From positions 1-28,903 of the forward strand of contig UQSV01000018.1 in the NCBI GenBank assembly GCA_900543875.1: a stretch of DNA of 28,903 nucleotides. The letters are read 5' to 3'. Positions 1-8,398 of this stretch are shown in pieces. Each line of letters starts with the position of its first letter. Position 1 is the stretch's first letter. A model generated the notes under the pieces. It was not told where the DNA came from and did not search any database. It saw only the letters and a list, made by a program, of their open reading frames with translations. Position numbers and translations under genes: made by a program. The DNA is from an uncultured Coriobacteriaceae bacterium. Its GTDB lineage: Bacteria; Actinomycetota; Coriobacteriia; Coriobacteriales; Atopobiaceae.

Positions 1-270
1 CGCCTCTGGCCCTAAATTTGATTTCGGCTCCGCAAATTAGTTCTCGAGCGTTGCTGCTATTCGGATATCTTCATTACCGTTCACCGACCGAATTTGAGCA
101 TTTTTGATTTCTTAAACTTGGAATCTGCCATGTTTTCGCAGGTAGATTAACTGCTTCTCACAACCTTGCAAAAACCTGTCAGCCGTCTGCGGTGTTTTAG
201 GCACCTTTCAGCTTTACTGAGGGTCCCTGCCTTTAGCGTTAGGGCCAACCATTTCTAAGGGAGGCCTTTT
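1..270. other. AT-rich upstream region without a recognisable gene
   Basis: No convincing coding frame crosses this stretch. It is visibly richer in A and T than the rest of the window. The 9-base word TTTGATTTC occurs at 17-25 and again at 103-111. I see no confident -35/-10 pair. A Shine-Dalgarno sequence (AAGGGAGG, about 257-264) precedes the gene starting at 271. Confidence 0.5.
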
Positions 271-3138
271 ATGTCTTCGACTTCTAAGCCAAATCATCCC
301 GCGACGGACGCGGGCGCGATGGCTGCTTCTAACGGTACCCGAGAGACTAAGCGTTCTCACAAGGCGAAAGTTGATCCGGGCGAGAAGGAGCTTCTTCAGC
401 GCCCTGGTCTCGTTAGCGCTGTTGTTGAGTCTCTCGAGCATGACGGCCTTGCCGTAATTTGCTCAGAGGTTGGGCTCGGACGTCATAGCCTGGCGAAGCT
501 TGTCTGCCAGGCGTTTGATGAGAAGGGGATTCCCGCAAAATGGCTCAGGCTAAACGTAAAGTCTGATGCCGTGGCAATCAGGCGCGTTCGACAGGCGGTC
601 TCATCATGCGTGGAAGAAGATGTCGCGTCTCTCGGCGATCCCCTTGCTCTTCTTGTTATTGATGGCGTGGGAATTCACAGTGAAGAGACGGCCATAAAGT
701 TTGGCAAGGCCATTACCGGTGCCCTCTTTGCTGGCATCAGGGTAATAGTCATTCTCATGCCTGAGCTTGAGTACCTCATTGATGAATTTCCTCGCTGCAA
801 GGTGTTTGGCGCGCGGGACCTTGTCCTTAAGAAACGCGAGGTAAGAACGTGGTGCGGCAGGAAGCGCGGCACTTCAGTTGATTACATTGTCGAGTGCACC
901 CACGGAATTGCTTCACTTGTAAGCCTCACGTGTGCCTCTTCGACAAGGAGCGCGGTGGGGCCGGGCTCCGCTGTCTGGACCGAGCGCGTGACTCAACTGT
1001 ACGAGTCTGCCCTGAGAAACACTCTCATCGATGAAGAGCTGACTCTGCGCTGCGCCATGGCCGCATTTGGTTCTGGCTCCGTCGATGACCTTCAGGCAAT
1101 TGGCGTAAGAGCTTCTTCGGATCTCTTGCTCGATACGCGCAGCTGCTGTCCTCTTTTTGGAATAGAGCCAGAGAAGGGGCTGTTCGAGTGCGTTCCGATC
1201 GATGGCGATGCGCTCCGCGAGATTCTGGGCCAGAATCCTGCGGTTCGCGAGGGCAACAAGAGCCTGAATAATGAGGGCTCCCTGCTCTGTCGTGTTGCGC
1301 GCAGGCTTGCGTCGAAGGGCAACTTTGCCCGAGCGGGAGCGCTCCTTTGGGCTAACCCGCTCGAAAGGAGCGCGGTGTCATGCGTCTCCAACTACCCTCT
1401 GGAGCTCATCGACGCTGGGCATCTTCCATTGGTGACACATGCCGCGCTTCACGTTGATGGGGCGGAGCTGTCCCACGTAAGAAGGATGCTGCGGCTATTG
1501 GGCGTAACGCTATCCGCCAACGAGGGGGAGACAATGCTGGCCGGGCACGCCTCTTCTCGCGTGAACCGGGTTTCCCTACAGATCGAGCTTCTCGAGGCCA
1601 TCTGCGGGCTTAAGAAGAACCGCTCGCTCGAGGAAGTCGCGACCGAGCTGGCCGCACTTCGACCTCGCGCGATGGGATGCAAAGGGATTCTCACGCAGAA
1701 GCTGTACCAGCACTATCGGGCCCTCGCGCTTTGGTTCGAGGGGTCATCGCTCGAGGCGTTTCGCGAGTTAATGCTCGCGCGAGAGCTGAGGGGCCAGGAC
1801 GAGGGAGATCCGTCGCTCTTCTCGGCAGTGCTCCAATTTGATTTTGAGGCCCTCCGTAGGGTTATCGGTGACCCCATAAGCCTGGGTGAGACTGAGCTAC
1901 TCAAGAAGGCCCTGCGGACGCTTGAGGCATCGACTGCTCCTGCCCTTCGGGGAGACGCCGTGGCGCTGGTGGAGCTGGCTGGCATCGTGAGCGGAGAGAA
2001 GCGTGACCTGGAAGCGCTGCCAAGAGCTATGGTGCGCTGGCAGGCGGCCGATTTGAGCAGGCTCCTTGCCTGGGCCTGCGTGATGCTCTCGTTCTCTGAC
2101 TCGCTTGGCGGGCAGGCAAGGAGGGCATATGTCCGGGCGACCGGGGCGCTCGATTGCTGCGAGCGTCTAGAGGAGCGTGATGTGAGGGGCCTTGCCCAGC
2201 TGGCCCGCTGGGTGTCTATTCAGGGGCTTGGAGAAAGCCTCGACAGGGAAAACCTTGAGCTGGAGGAGGCCGTTGAAGGCTGTTCTCCCGACGTTCGTGC
2301 GCTCTTGAGGGCTTACGCGGCCGCGGCCGAGGGCGGCGAAGAGGCTGTTGGCTGCGCCGCAAGGGAGATGAGGGCCGCAACGCCGCGTATGGGTGTGGCG
2401 GCGATGGCGGGGCTTGCCACGCGGTCTGGCCCGAGCGGCAAGGCACTGCGCTCGATGCTTCCGCTGACTTGGAGAGGCAAGGATGTCGCGAGCTCCCGTC
2501 CTGCTCTGGGAAGGCAGACTAGGACAAAGGCGAAGGCCGATGCTGCCGCCACGCCCATCTTGCGGATTAGCATATTCGGGGGAATCACGGTGAGCTTGGG
2601 CGACGAGTGCATTCCCGAAGCGAGCTGGCGCAGGAGGCAGGCGAAGGTTCTGCTGGCAATGCTGGCCCTTACCCCTGGGCACCTCATGCAACGTCACGAG
2701 ATAATTGCGGCGCTCTGGCCCGACGTCGACCTGGCGCGTGGACGAGAGTATCTCTATACGGTGCTGAGCTCGCTGAGGTCCTCCATTGGGCAAACACCCG
2801 TCTCGAACCAATACGTACTGGGAGAGATGGGCCAGATCAGGCTTGACCCAGCCCTTGTGAGCTGCGACGTTGATGAGTTCGAGAGCATGGTGAGAAGAAT
2901 ATCTTCGAGGGATGCGAGCGACGACGAGGTCGTGTCGCTTTGCGTGGCGCTCGAGGGGCTGTACTCGGGCGGCTCGTTCGTGCCTGCCACTGACGCGCTG
3001 GGCTGCTTCAGGCGTCGGCATGACGAGCTGGCCCAAAGGTATCGTGACGCGATGCTGGCGGGTGCCGAGGCCGCCTCGCGCCTGCGTGACGCACGCCAGG
3101 CCGCCTGGTTTACGCAGGTTGCCAAGGCCGTCGCCTAG
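271..3138 (+). CDS. Large STAND-like/SARP (BTAD) transcriptional regulator
   Basis: This 955-residue protein looks like a multidomain transcriptional activator. Residues 1-40 are polar and lysine-rich. Residues about 45-230 resemble the nucleotide-binding domain of MalT/STAND regulators, with a P-loop-like stretch (SEVGLGRHS, residues 65-73) and a Walker-B-like ALLVIDG. The middle is helical and may hold repeat-type sensor modules. Residues about 763-850 form a winged-helix OmpR/SARP-type DNA-binding domain (SWRRRQAKVLLAML, IIAALWPDVD), followed by a bacterial transcriptional activator domain to the C-terminus. The P-loop is degenerate: the first Gly is Ser, and the Lys-Ser/Thr pair is Arg-His, so ATP binding may be lost or altered. 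The start is set by a strong Shine-Dalgarno sequence. The gene has more A/T-ending codons than its neighbours, which may indicate acquisition. Its target is unknown. The domain calls are fairly secure at the C-terminus and tentative at the N-terminus. Confidence 0.75.
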   Translation: MSSTSKPNHPATDAGAMAASNGTRETKRSHKAKVDPGEKELLQRPGLVSAVVESLEHDGLAVICSEVGLGRHSLAKLVCQAFDEKGIPAKWLRLNVKSDAVAIRRVRQAVSSCVEEDVASLGDPLALLVIDGVGIHSEETAIKFGKAITGALFAGIRVIVILMPELEYLIDEFPRCKVFGARDLVLKKREVRTWCGRKRGTSVDYIVECTHGIASLVSLTCASSTRSAVGPGSAVWTERVTQLYESALRNTLIDEELTLRCAMAAFGSGSVDDLQAIGVRASSDLLLDTRSCCPLFGIEPEKGLFECVPIDGDALREILGQNPAVREGNKSLNNEGSLLCRVARRLASKGNFARAGALLWANPLERSAVSCVSNYPLELIDAGHLPLVTHAALHVDGAELSHVRRMLRLLGVTLSANEGETMLAGHASSRVNRVSLQIELLEAICGLKKNRSLEEVATELAALRPRAMGCKGILTQKLYQHYRALALWFEGSSLEAFRELMLARELRGQDEGDPSLFSAVLQFDFEALRRVIGDPISLGETELLKKALRTLEASTAPALRGDAVALVELAGIVSGEKRDLEALPRAMVRWQAADLSRLLAWACVMLSFSDSLGGQARRAYVRATGALDCCERLEERDVRGLAQLARWVSIQGLGESLDRENLELEEAVEGCSPDVRALLRAYAAAAEGGEEAVGCAAREMRAATPRMGVAAMAGLATRSGPSGKALRSMLPLTWRGKDVASSRPALGRQTRTKAKADAAATPILRISIFGGITVSLGDECIPEASWRRRQAKVLLAMLALTPGHLMQRHEIIAALWPDVDLARGREYLYTVLSSLRSSIGQTPVSNQYVLGEMGQIRLDPALVSCDVDEFESMVRRISSRDASDDEVVSLCVALEGLYSGGSFVPATDALGCFRRRHDELAQRYRDAMLAGAEAASRLRDARQAAWFTQVAKAVA

Positions 3139-3236
3139 CCGTAGCCCGAATGGCATATGTGGCAGTTCCCTGTTTGGGCGCTTTCAGCCGCATGCACGTA
3201 TGCTATGAACAGATAAAGTAAAAAGGCTAGATTAGA

Positions 3237-3258
3237 CGTGCGGTCCTCGGCCCGCACG
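3237..3258 (+). promoter_or_regulatory. Hairpin in the secA leader
   Basis: The arms CGTGCGG (3237-3243) and CCGCACG (3252-3258) are perfectly complementary around an 8-base loop. They lie 32 bases upstream of the secA start. A possible extended -10 element (TGCTATGAA, 3201-3209) lies upstream, which would put the hairpin in the transcribed leader. A regulatory role is only a possibility. Confidence 0.35.
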
Positions 3259-3290
3259 AGTTAGACACCTCGAGAGTAAGCAGGATTGCC

Positions 3291-6131
3291 ATGGCTGGTC
3301 TCTTCTCGAAGATTCTCTCCCTTGGCTCCGACAAGGAGCTGAAGGAGTACAACTCCATCGCCGACAAGGTCTCGTCCCTTGGCGACACTTTTGCCAAGAT
3401 GGACGATGCTGAGCTTGCCGGACAGACCGTGCTGTTCCGCGAGCGCCACGCTAACGGTGAGTCTCTTGACGACCTGCTGCCCGAGGCCTTTGCCTGCGCA
3501 CGCGAGGCGTCGGACCGCGTGCTTGGCATGCGTCACTTTGACGTTCAGGTGGTGGGCGGCATCGCCCTGCATCGTGGCACCATCGCCGAGATGAAGACCG
3601 GCGAGGGCAAGACGCTCGTCTCCACCCTCGCGGGCTACCTCAACGGCATTGCCGGCGAGGGCGTTCACATCGTCACGGTCAACGACTACCTTGCGCGTCG
3701 TGACTCCGAGTGGATGGGCAAGCTCTATAACTTCCTGGGCCTCAAGGTTGGTCTGCTCCAGAACGGCATGCCCCTTGCGGACAAGCGCCCTGCCTACGAG
3801 GCAGACATCACCTATGGTACGAACTCCGAGTTTGGCTTTGACTACCTGCGTGACAACATGGTCATGAGGGCCGACATGCGCGTGCAGCGCGGCCACCGCT
3901 TCGCCATCGTCGACGAGGTTGACTCGATCCTCATCGACGAGGCCCGTACGCCCCTGATCATCTCGGGCGCCGGCACGAAGTCCGCCGACACGTACAAGGA
4001 CTTTGCCCGTGCCGTTCGCGGCCTCGAGCGCGGCGAGGAGCCTGAGCGCGATCCGCTGGGCGGCCCCGTTCCCGAGCCCGATGGTGACTACATCATGGAT
4101 GAGGCCAAGCACACGATTGCCGCGACCGAGCAGGGCCTGCGCAAGATCGAGCAGCGCCTTGGCGCCGACATCTACGCCGACCTCTCCGGCCAGCTTGCCA
4201 ACCACCTCCAGCAGGCGCTCAAGGCCCAGTACATGTTCCACCGCGACAAGGACTACGTCGTCATGAACGGCGAGGTCAAGATCGTCGACGAGTTTACCGG
4301 CCGCATCATGGAGGGTAGGCGCTGGTCCGAGGGGCTGCACCAGGCCGTCGAGGCCAAGGAAGGCGTTCTGGTTCGCGAGGAGAACCAGACGCTGGCCACC
4401 ATCACCCTGCAGAACTACTTCCGCCTCTATGACAAGCTTTCGGGCATGACGGGCACCGCCATGACCGAGGACGCCGAGTTCCGCGAGATCTACAAGCTCC
4501 CGGTCACCGAGATTCCGCCCAACAAGCCCGTCAAGCGCATCGACCATGACGACATGATCTATCGCAACGTCGAGTACAAGTTCAAGGCGGTCGCAGATGA
4601 CGTCGAGCGTCGTCACGAGAACGGCCAACCCGTCCTTGTGGGCACCGTCTCCATCGAGAGCTCCGAGCGCCTCTCGAAGCTCCTCGATCAGCGAGGCATC
4701 AAGCACGAGGTGCTCAACGCCAAGTTCCACGAGCGCGAGGCCCAGATCGTTGCCCAAGCCGGTCGCGAGGGCGCCGTTACGATCGCCACGAACATGGCTG
4801 GCCGTGGTACCGACATCCTGCTGGGCGGTAACCCCGACGAGCTCGCCGACGAGATGCTTGCCGAGGCCGGCACCCCGGCAGATGTCGCCACGCCCGAGCA
4901 GGTCGCCGATGCCCGCGCCCGCGCCCGCCAGATTTGTGACGCCGAGCGCGAGCACGTCCTTGCTGCTGGCGGCCTTGCCGTCATTGGTACCGAGCGTCAC
5001 GAGAGCAGGCGAATCGACAACCAGCTGCGTGGCCGCGCCGGCCGCCAGGGAGACCCGGGTGAGACCCAGTTCTACCTCTCGCTCGAGGACGACCTCATGC
5101 GCCTCTTCGGCGCCGACCGCATGGACCGCATCGGCGCGATGATGGCCAAGTACGACATGCCGCCCGACATGCCGCTCAAGGCCAAGATGGTCAGCAAGGC
5201 CATCGAGGGCGCGCAGCGCAAGGTCGAGGAGATCAACTACGCGATGCGCAAGAGCGTCCTCGATTACGATGACGTCATGAACCAGCAACGCCAGGTCATC
5301 TACGAGGAGCGCAACAAGATTCTCGATGGCAAGGACCTGACCGAGCACATCTCCGAGGTCACGAGCGCCACGGTCGAGCGCGAGGTGCGCGAGTTCTGTC
5401 CCGAGGGCACCGCGAGCGAGGACTGGGATCTCGAGGGCCTGCGCTCTTGGCTCCACGAGCTTACCGGCGCGGATGGCATGCCCGAGCTCTCCAAGGAGGG
5501 CACGACCGCCGATGTTGTGGAGGCCGTTGACGCCTACGTTGGCGACCTGTACACCAAGCGCACCGAGGACCTCGGCGAGGACATCACCCACCGCCTCGCG
5601 ACCCAGGTGATGCTGCGCGTCATCGACACCCGTTGGATGGCCTACCTTCAGGAGATGGACTACCTCAAGACGGGCATTGGCCTGCGCGGCTTTGGTCAGC
5701 GTGACCCGCTGGTTGAGTACAAGCAGGAGGCCTACGCCGCCTTTGGTCAGCTCGTCGACACCATGTACGAGGACTTCCTGCGCACGATGCTCCACATCCG
5801 TCGCAACACCGCGCCGGTCGCCGCCACCACGCCCGCCCCGTCTGCCCTTGAGGGGGCCAGATACTCCGGCCCCACCGAGGTCGACGGTGCCGATGCGGCC
5901 CGCTCCTCCGTGCTGTCGCGCGCCCGTGCCAACCAAGCTGGCCCCGCGACCGCCGTCGAGCGTGCCGAGCGCCGTGATGCCAGCGCGCCCTCGCCCAAGG
6001 CGAGCGCCGCCAAGCCGCACACGTATCGCAAGGCCGATGACCCCGACCCTTACGTCGGCGTTGGTCGCAACGACCCTTGCCCCTGTGGCAGCGGTAAGAA
6101 GTTCAAGAACTGCCACGGGAGAAACCGATAG
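3291..6131 (+). CDS. secA: Preprotein translocase ATPase SecA
   Basis: SecA is the peripheral membrane ATPase that drives unfolded preproteins through the SecYEG channel. The 946-residue length is normal for a SecA1. The first nucleotide-binding domain carries Walker A GEGKT at residues 104-108 and Walker B with DEVD at 208-211. The second carries TNMAGRGTDI and RGRAGRQGDPG. The C-terminus has an Ala/Pro/Ser-rich linker followed by the zinc-binding tail CPCGSGKKFKNCHG, which in other bacteria binds SecB, ribosomes or lipids. The ATG at 3291 gives the conserved N-terminus. The stop codon overlaps the next start by one base (TAGTG), so prfB is probably translationally coupled. Nothing in the sequence suggests this is an accessory SecA2. 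Confidence 0.98.
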   Translation: MAGLFSKILSLGSDKELKEYNSIADKVSSLGDTFAKMDDAELAGQTVLFRERHANGESLDDLLPEAFACAREASDRVLGMRHFDVQVVGGIALHRGTIAEMKTGEGKTLVSTLAGYLNGIAGEGVHIVTVNDYLARRDSEWMGKLYNFLGLKVGLLQNGMPLADKRPAYEADITYGTNSEFGFDYLRDNMVMRADMRVQRGHRFAIVDEVDSILIDEARTPLIISGAGTKSADTYKDFARAVRGLERGEEPERDPLGGPVPEPDGDYIMDEAKHTIAATEQGLRKIEQRLGADIYADLSGQLANHLQQALKAQYMFHRDKDYVVMNGEVKIVDEFTGRIMEGRRWSEGLHQAVEAKEGVLVREENQTLATITLQNYFRLYDKLSGMTGTAMTEDAEFREIYKLPVTEIPPNKPVKRIDHDDMIYRNVEYKFKAVADDVERRHENGQPVLVGTVSIESSERLSKLLDQRGIKHEVLNAKFHEREAQIVAQAGREGAVTIATNMAGRGTDILLGGNPDELADEMLAEAGTPADVATPEQVADARARARQICDAEREHVLAAGGLAVIGTERHESRRIDNQLRGRAGRQGDPGETQFYLSLEDDLMRLFGADRMDRIGAMMAKYDMPPDMPLKAKMVSKAIEGAQRKVEEINYAMRKSVLDYDDVMNQQRQVIYEERNKILDGKDLTEHISEVTSATVEREVREFCPEGTASEDWDLEGLRSWLHELTGADGMPELSKEGTTADVVEAVDAYVGDLYTKRTEDLGEDITHRLATQVMLRVIDTRWMAYLQEMDYLKTGIGLRGFGQRDPLVEYKQEAYAAFGQLVDTMYEDFLRTMLHIRRNTAPVAATTPAPSALEGARYSGPTEVDGADAARSSVLSRARANQAGPATAVERAERRDASAPSPKASAAKPHTYRKADDPDPYVGVGRNDPCPCGSGKKFKNCHGRNR

Positions 6132-7264
6132 TGGCCGAGCTAACGAGTGAACGCCTCGCCGCTCTCATGGCGAGGCTCGAGGAAGTCGAGGGTTACCTTC
6201 ACGTCGACGAGAGTCGAGCCACCGTGCTCGACCTCGAGGCGAGGAGCGCCGAGCCTGGCTTTTGGGACGATCCCAACGCGGCGCGCCAGACCATGGCACA
6301 CCTCTCCAAGGCAAAGGATGACGTTGCGAGCATCGAGGCTGCCCATGCTCGCCTCGACGATGCGCAGACCGCCTACGAGCTTGCCGAGGAGACGGGCGAC
6401 GAGGACCTTGCCGCCGAGGCCGAGCAGTGCGCCGATGCCCTTGAGCGCGACCTCTCGGAGATCGAGCTGACGAGCTGGTTCACTGGCGAGTTTGACCAGG
6501 GCGACGCCATCGTCAACATCACGCCGGGTCAGGGTGGCCTCGAGGCGCAGGACTGGTGTGGGATGCTGCTGCACATGTACCTGCGCTACTGCGACCGCCG
6601 CGGCTGGAAGGTGACGGTCAACGACGCGCCCGCCGCAGAGGTAATCGGCATCGACCACGCCACGATCACCGTATCGGGTAAAAACGCCTACGGCATGCTT
6701 CGCGCGGAGCAGGGCGTGCACCGCCTCGTGCGAATCTCTCCCACCGATGCCAAGAGGCGCCGCCAGACCACGTTCGCGGGCGTTGAGGTGCTGCCGGTCC
6801 TTCCCGACGACATCGAGGTGGAGATCGACCCGGGTGACGTTCGCGTCGACGTCTATCACGCGAGCGGCCCTGGCGGTCAGGGCGTCAACACGACCGACTC
6901 GGCCGTGCGCGTGACGCACCTGCCTACGGGCATCGTCGTCACCTGCCAAAACGAGCGCAGCCAGATTCAGAACAAGGCCACGTGCATGCAGATTCTGCGC
7001 TCGAAGCTCTACGAGCTCGAGCTCCAGAAGCGCGCCGAGGCGCTCGACGAGCTGCGCGGCCCCAAGCACGAGATTGGCTTTGGCAACCAGATTCGCTCGT
7101 ACGTGCTCTACCCCTACCGAATGGTCAAGGACTTGCGCTCGGGGTGCGAGACGGGCAACGTGGACGCGGTGCTCTCCGACGGCGACCTCGATCCGTTTGT
7201 GACGGCCTATCACCGGTGGGCCGTTGGCGGTCGCGAGCCCGTCGTGACCGAGGACGAGGAATAG
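6131..7264 (+). CDS. prfB: Peptide chain release factor 2 (RF2)
   Basis: RF2 ends translation at UAA and UGA. The 377-residue protein has the RF2 layout: a helical N-terminal domain, the codon-recognition domain, and the peptidyl-transferase loop GPGGQGVN with GGQ at residues 248-250. Two features are unusual. First, the gene is a single continuous frame: where many bacteria have an in-frame UGA and a programmed +1 shift after GYL, this gene reads GGT TAC CTT CAC GTC, so that autoregulation is absent. Second, the tripeptide that reads the stop codon, normally SPF in RF2, is SPT here (residues 203-205, in RISPTDAKRRRQTTFAG); a threonine at that place is typical of RF1 (PxT). The rest of the motif context is clearly RF2. 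The start is GTG, overlapping the secA stop, with GGGAG upstream. A strong terminator follows. Confidence 0.95.
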   Translation: MAELTSERLAALMARLEEVEGYLHVDESRATVLDLEARSAEPGFWDDPNAARQTMAHLSKAKDDVASIEAAHARLDDAQTAYELAEETGDEDLAAEAEQCADALERDLSEIELTSWFTGEFDQGDAIVNITPGQGGLEAQDWCGMLLHMYLRYCDRRGWKVTVNDAPAAEVIGIDHATITVSGKNAYGMLRAEQGVHRLVRISPTDAKRRRQTTFAGVEVLPVLPDDIEVEIDPGDVRVDVYHASGPGGQGVNTTDSAVRVTHLPTGIVVTCQNERSQIQNKATCMQILRSKLYELELQKRAEALDELRGPKHEIGFGNQIRSYVLYPYRMVKDLRSGCETGNVDAVLSDGDLDPFVTAYHRWAVGGREPVVTEDEE

Positions 7265-7299
7265 CCTGGCGGGCTTCCAAAGGTTTACATATTGATAGA

Positions 7300-7337
7300 A
7301 CGGCGGGGCGCTTGGCATGGGCGCTCCGCCGTTTTCT
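7300..7337 (+). terminator. Rho-independent terminator after secA-prfB
   Basis: A 12-base-pair stem is formed by ACGGCGGGGCGC (7300-7311) and GCGCTCCGCCGT (7321-7332), with one G-T wobble, a 9-base loop and a following T-rich TTTTCT. It lies 36 bases after the prfB stop. Confidence 0.88.
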
Positions 7338-7534
7338 ATGCAGGGACGCGCCTGCGCCCCCTCATTCACACGAGCAGCATAATAGGGGCCGGTTAAGCCT
7401 TTCACCTGCGGGTTTGTTCTCGATATTTCGAAAAAAGTTCGTTCGACCTACCAGTCATGGGATACACTCGAAGCCGACGTTCCTCTGGAAAAGCAACGTT
7501 TTGTCTGTCGGAACCATCAGACCAAAGGAGTCTC

Positions 7535-8398
7535 ATGGAAGAGAAGGAGCAGAAGGAGCTCGAGCTACTCGCCGCGAAGGTTCGCCGCGACGTCGTCGAG
7601 ATGCTGCTGCACCGTGGCTACGGCCACCTGGGCGGCTCGCTCTCCATCGTCGAGGTCATGGCCGTGCTGTACGGCAAGCAGCTCAAGCACGATCCGAAGA
7701 ACCCCAAGTGGGAGGACCGCGACCGTCTCGTGCTGTCCAAGGGCCACGCCGGCCCCGCCTGGTACTCCGTCCTCGCTGAGCGCGGCTTCTTCGACCGCGA
7801 CATGCTTTTCACGCTGAATGACGGCGGCACCAACCTGCCGAGCCACCCCGACCGCACCAAGACCCCGGGTGTCGATATGACGACCGGCTCCCTCGGTCAG
7901 GGCTGCTCCACCGCTGCCGGCATCGCCACCGCCCTCGCCAAGAAGGGCTCCGACGCCTTCACCTACCTCATCGTGGGCGACGGCGAGCTCAACGAGGGCC
8001 AGTGCTGGGAGGCCTTCCAGTACATCGCCAACTACAAGATGGACAACCTCATCGTCTTCATCGACGACAACAAGCGTCAGCTTGACGGTTGGACCAAGGA
8101 CATCATGAACCCGTTCGACTACGTCGCCAAGATGCAGTCCTTCGGCTTCTACACCCAGAAGGTCAACGGCCAGGACGTCGTCGCCGTCGACGCCGCCATC
8201 ACCGAGGCCAAGCAGCACAAGGGCGAGGCCCTCTGCATCATCCTCGACACCGTCAAGGGTGCTGGCGTCAAGGCTTTCGAGGAGATGGAGAGCAACCACG
8301 CTCCCAAGTTCAACACCCCTGAGCTCAAGAAGACCGCCCAGGATGCTGTTGACGCCCTTAACGCCCAGGTCGAGAAGCTCGAGGAGGCGCTCGCTTAA
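7535..8398 (+). CDS. Transketolase, N-terminal (TPP-binding) subunit
   Basis: This 287-residue protein is the N-terminal half of a split transketolase, an enzyme that moves two-carbon units between sugar phosphates in the non-oxidative pentose phosphate pathway. It carries the thiamine diphosphate/Mg binding motif beginning GDGELNEGQCWEA and ending about 30 residues later in DDNKRQ. It also has the conserved early histidine region HRGYGHLGGSLS and the SKGHAGPAWY segment. The frame is open further upstream, but the ATG at 7535 has a strong Shine-Dalgarno sequence (AAAGGAG, 7524-7530) and gives the family's usual N-terminus. It overlaps the C-terminal subunit by one base (TAATG), consistent with a fixed 1:1 ratio. 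A possible -10 (TACACT, 7463-7468) lies upstream but its -35 is weak. Split transketolases are established in Actinobacteria, Firmicutes and archaea, so this is not a broken gene. Confidence 0.93.
   Translation: MEEKEQKELELLAAKVRRDVVEMLLHRGYGHLGGSLSIVEVMAVLYGKQLKHDPKNPKWEDRDRLVLSKGHAGPAWYSVLAERGFFDRDMLFTLNDGGTNLPSHPDRTKTPGVDMTTGSLGQGCSTAAGIATALAKKGSDAFTYLIVGDGELNEGQCWEAFQYIANYKMDNLIVFIDDNKRQLDGWTKDIMNPFDYVAKMQSFGFYTQKVNGQDVVAVDAAITEAKQHKGEALCIILDTVKGAGVKAFEEMESNHAPKFNTPELKKTAQDAVDALNAQVEKLEEALA

Noticed and set aside
3261..6116. A very long open frame antisense to secA (about 950 codons), and similar long antisense frames over tkt, prfB and nnr
   Set aside because: They arise from GC-rich codon bias on the opposite strand, have no family resemblance and lie over genes with unmistakable motifs.
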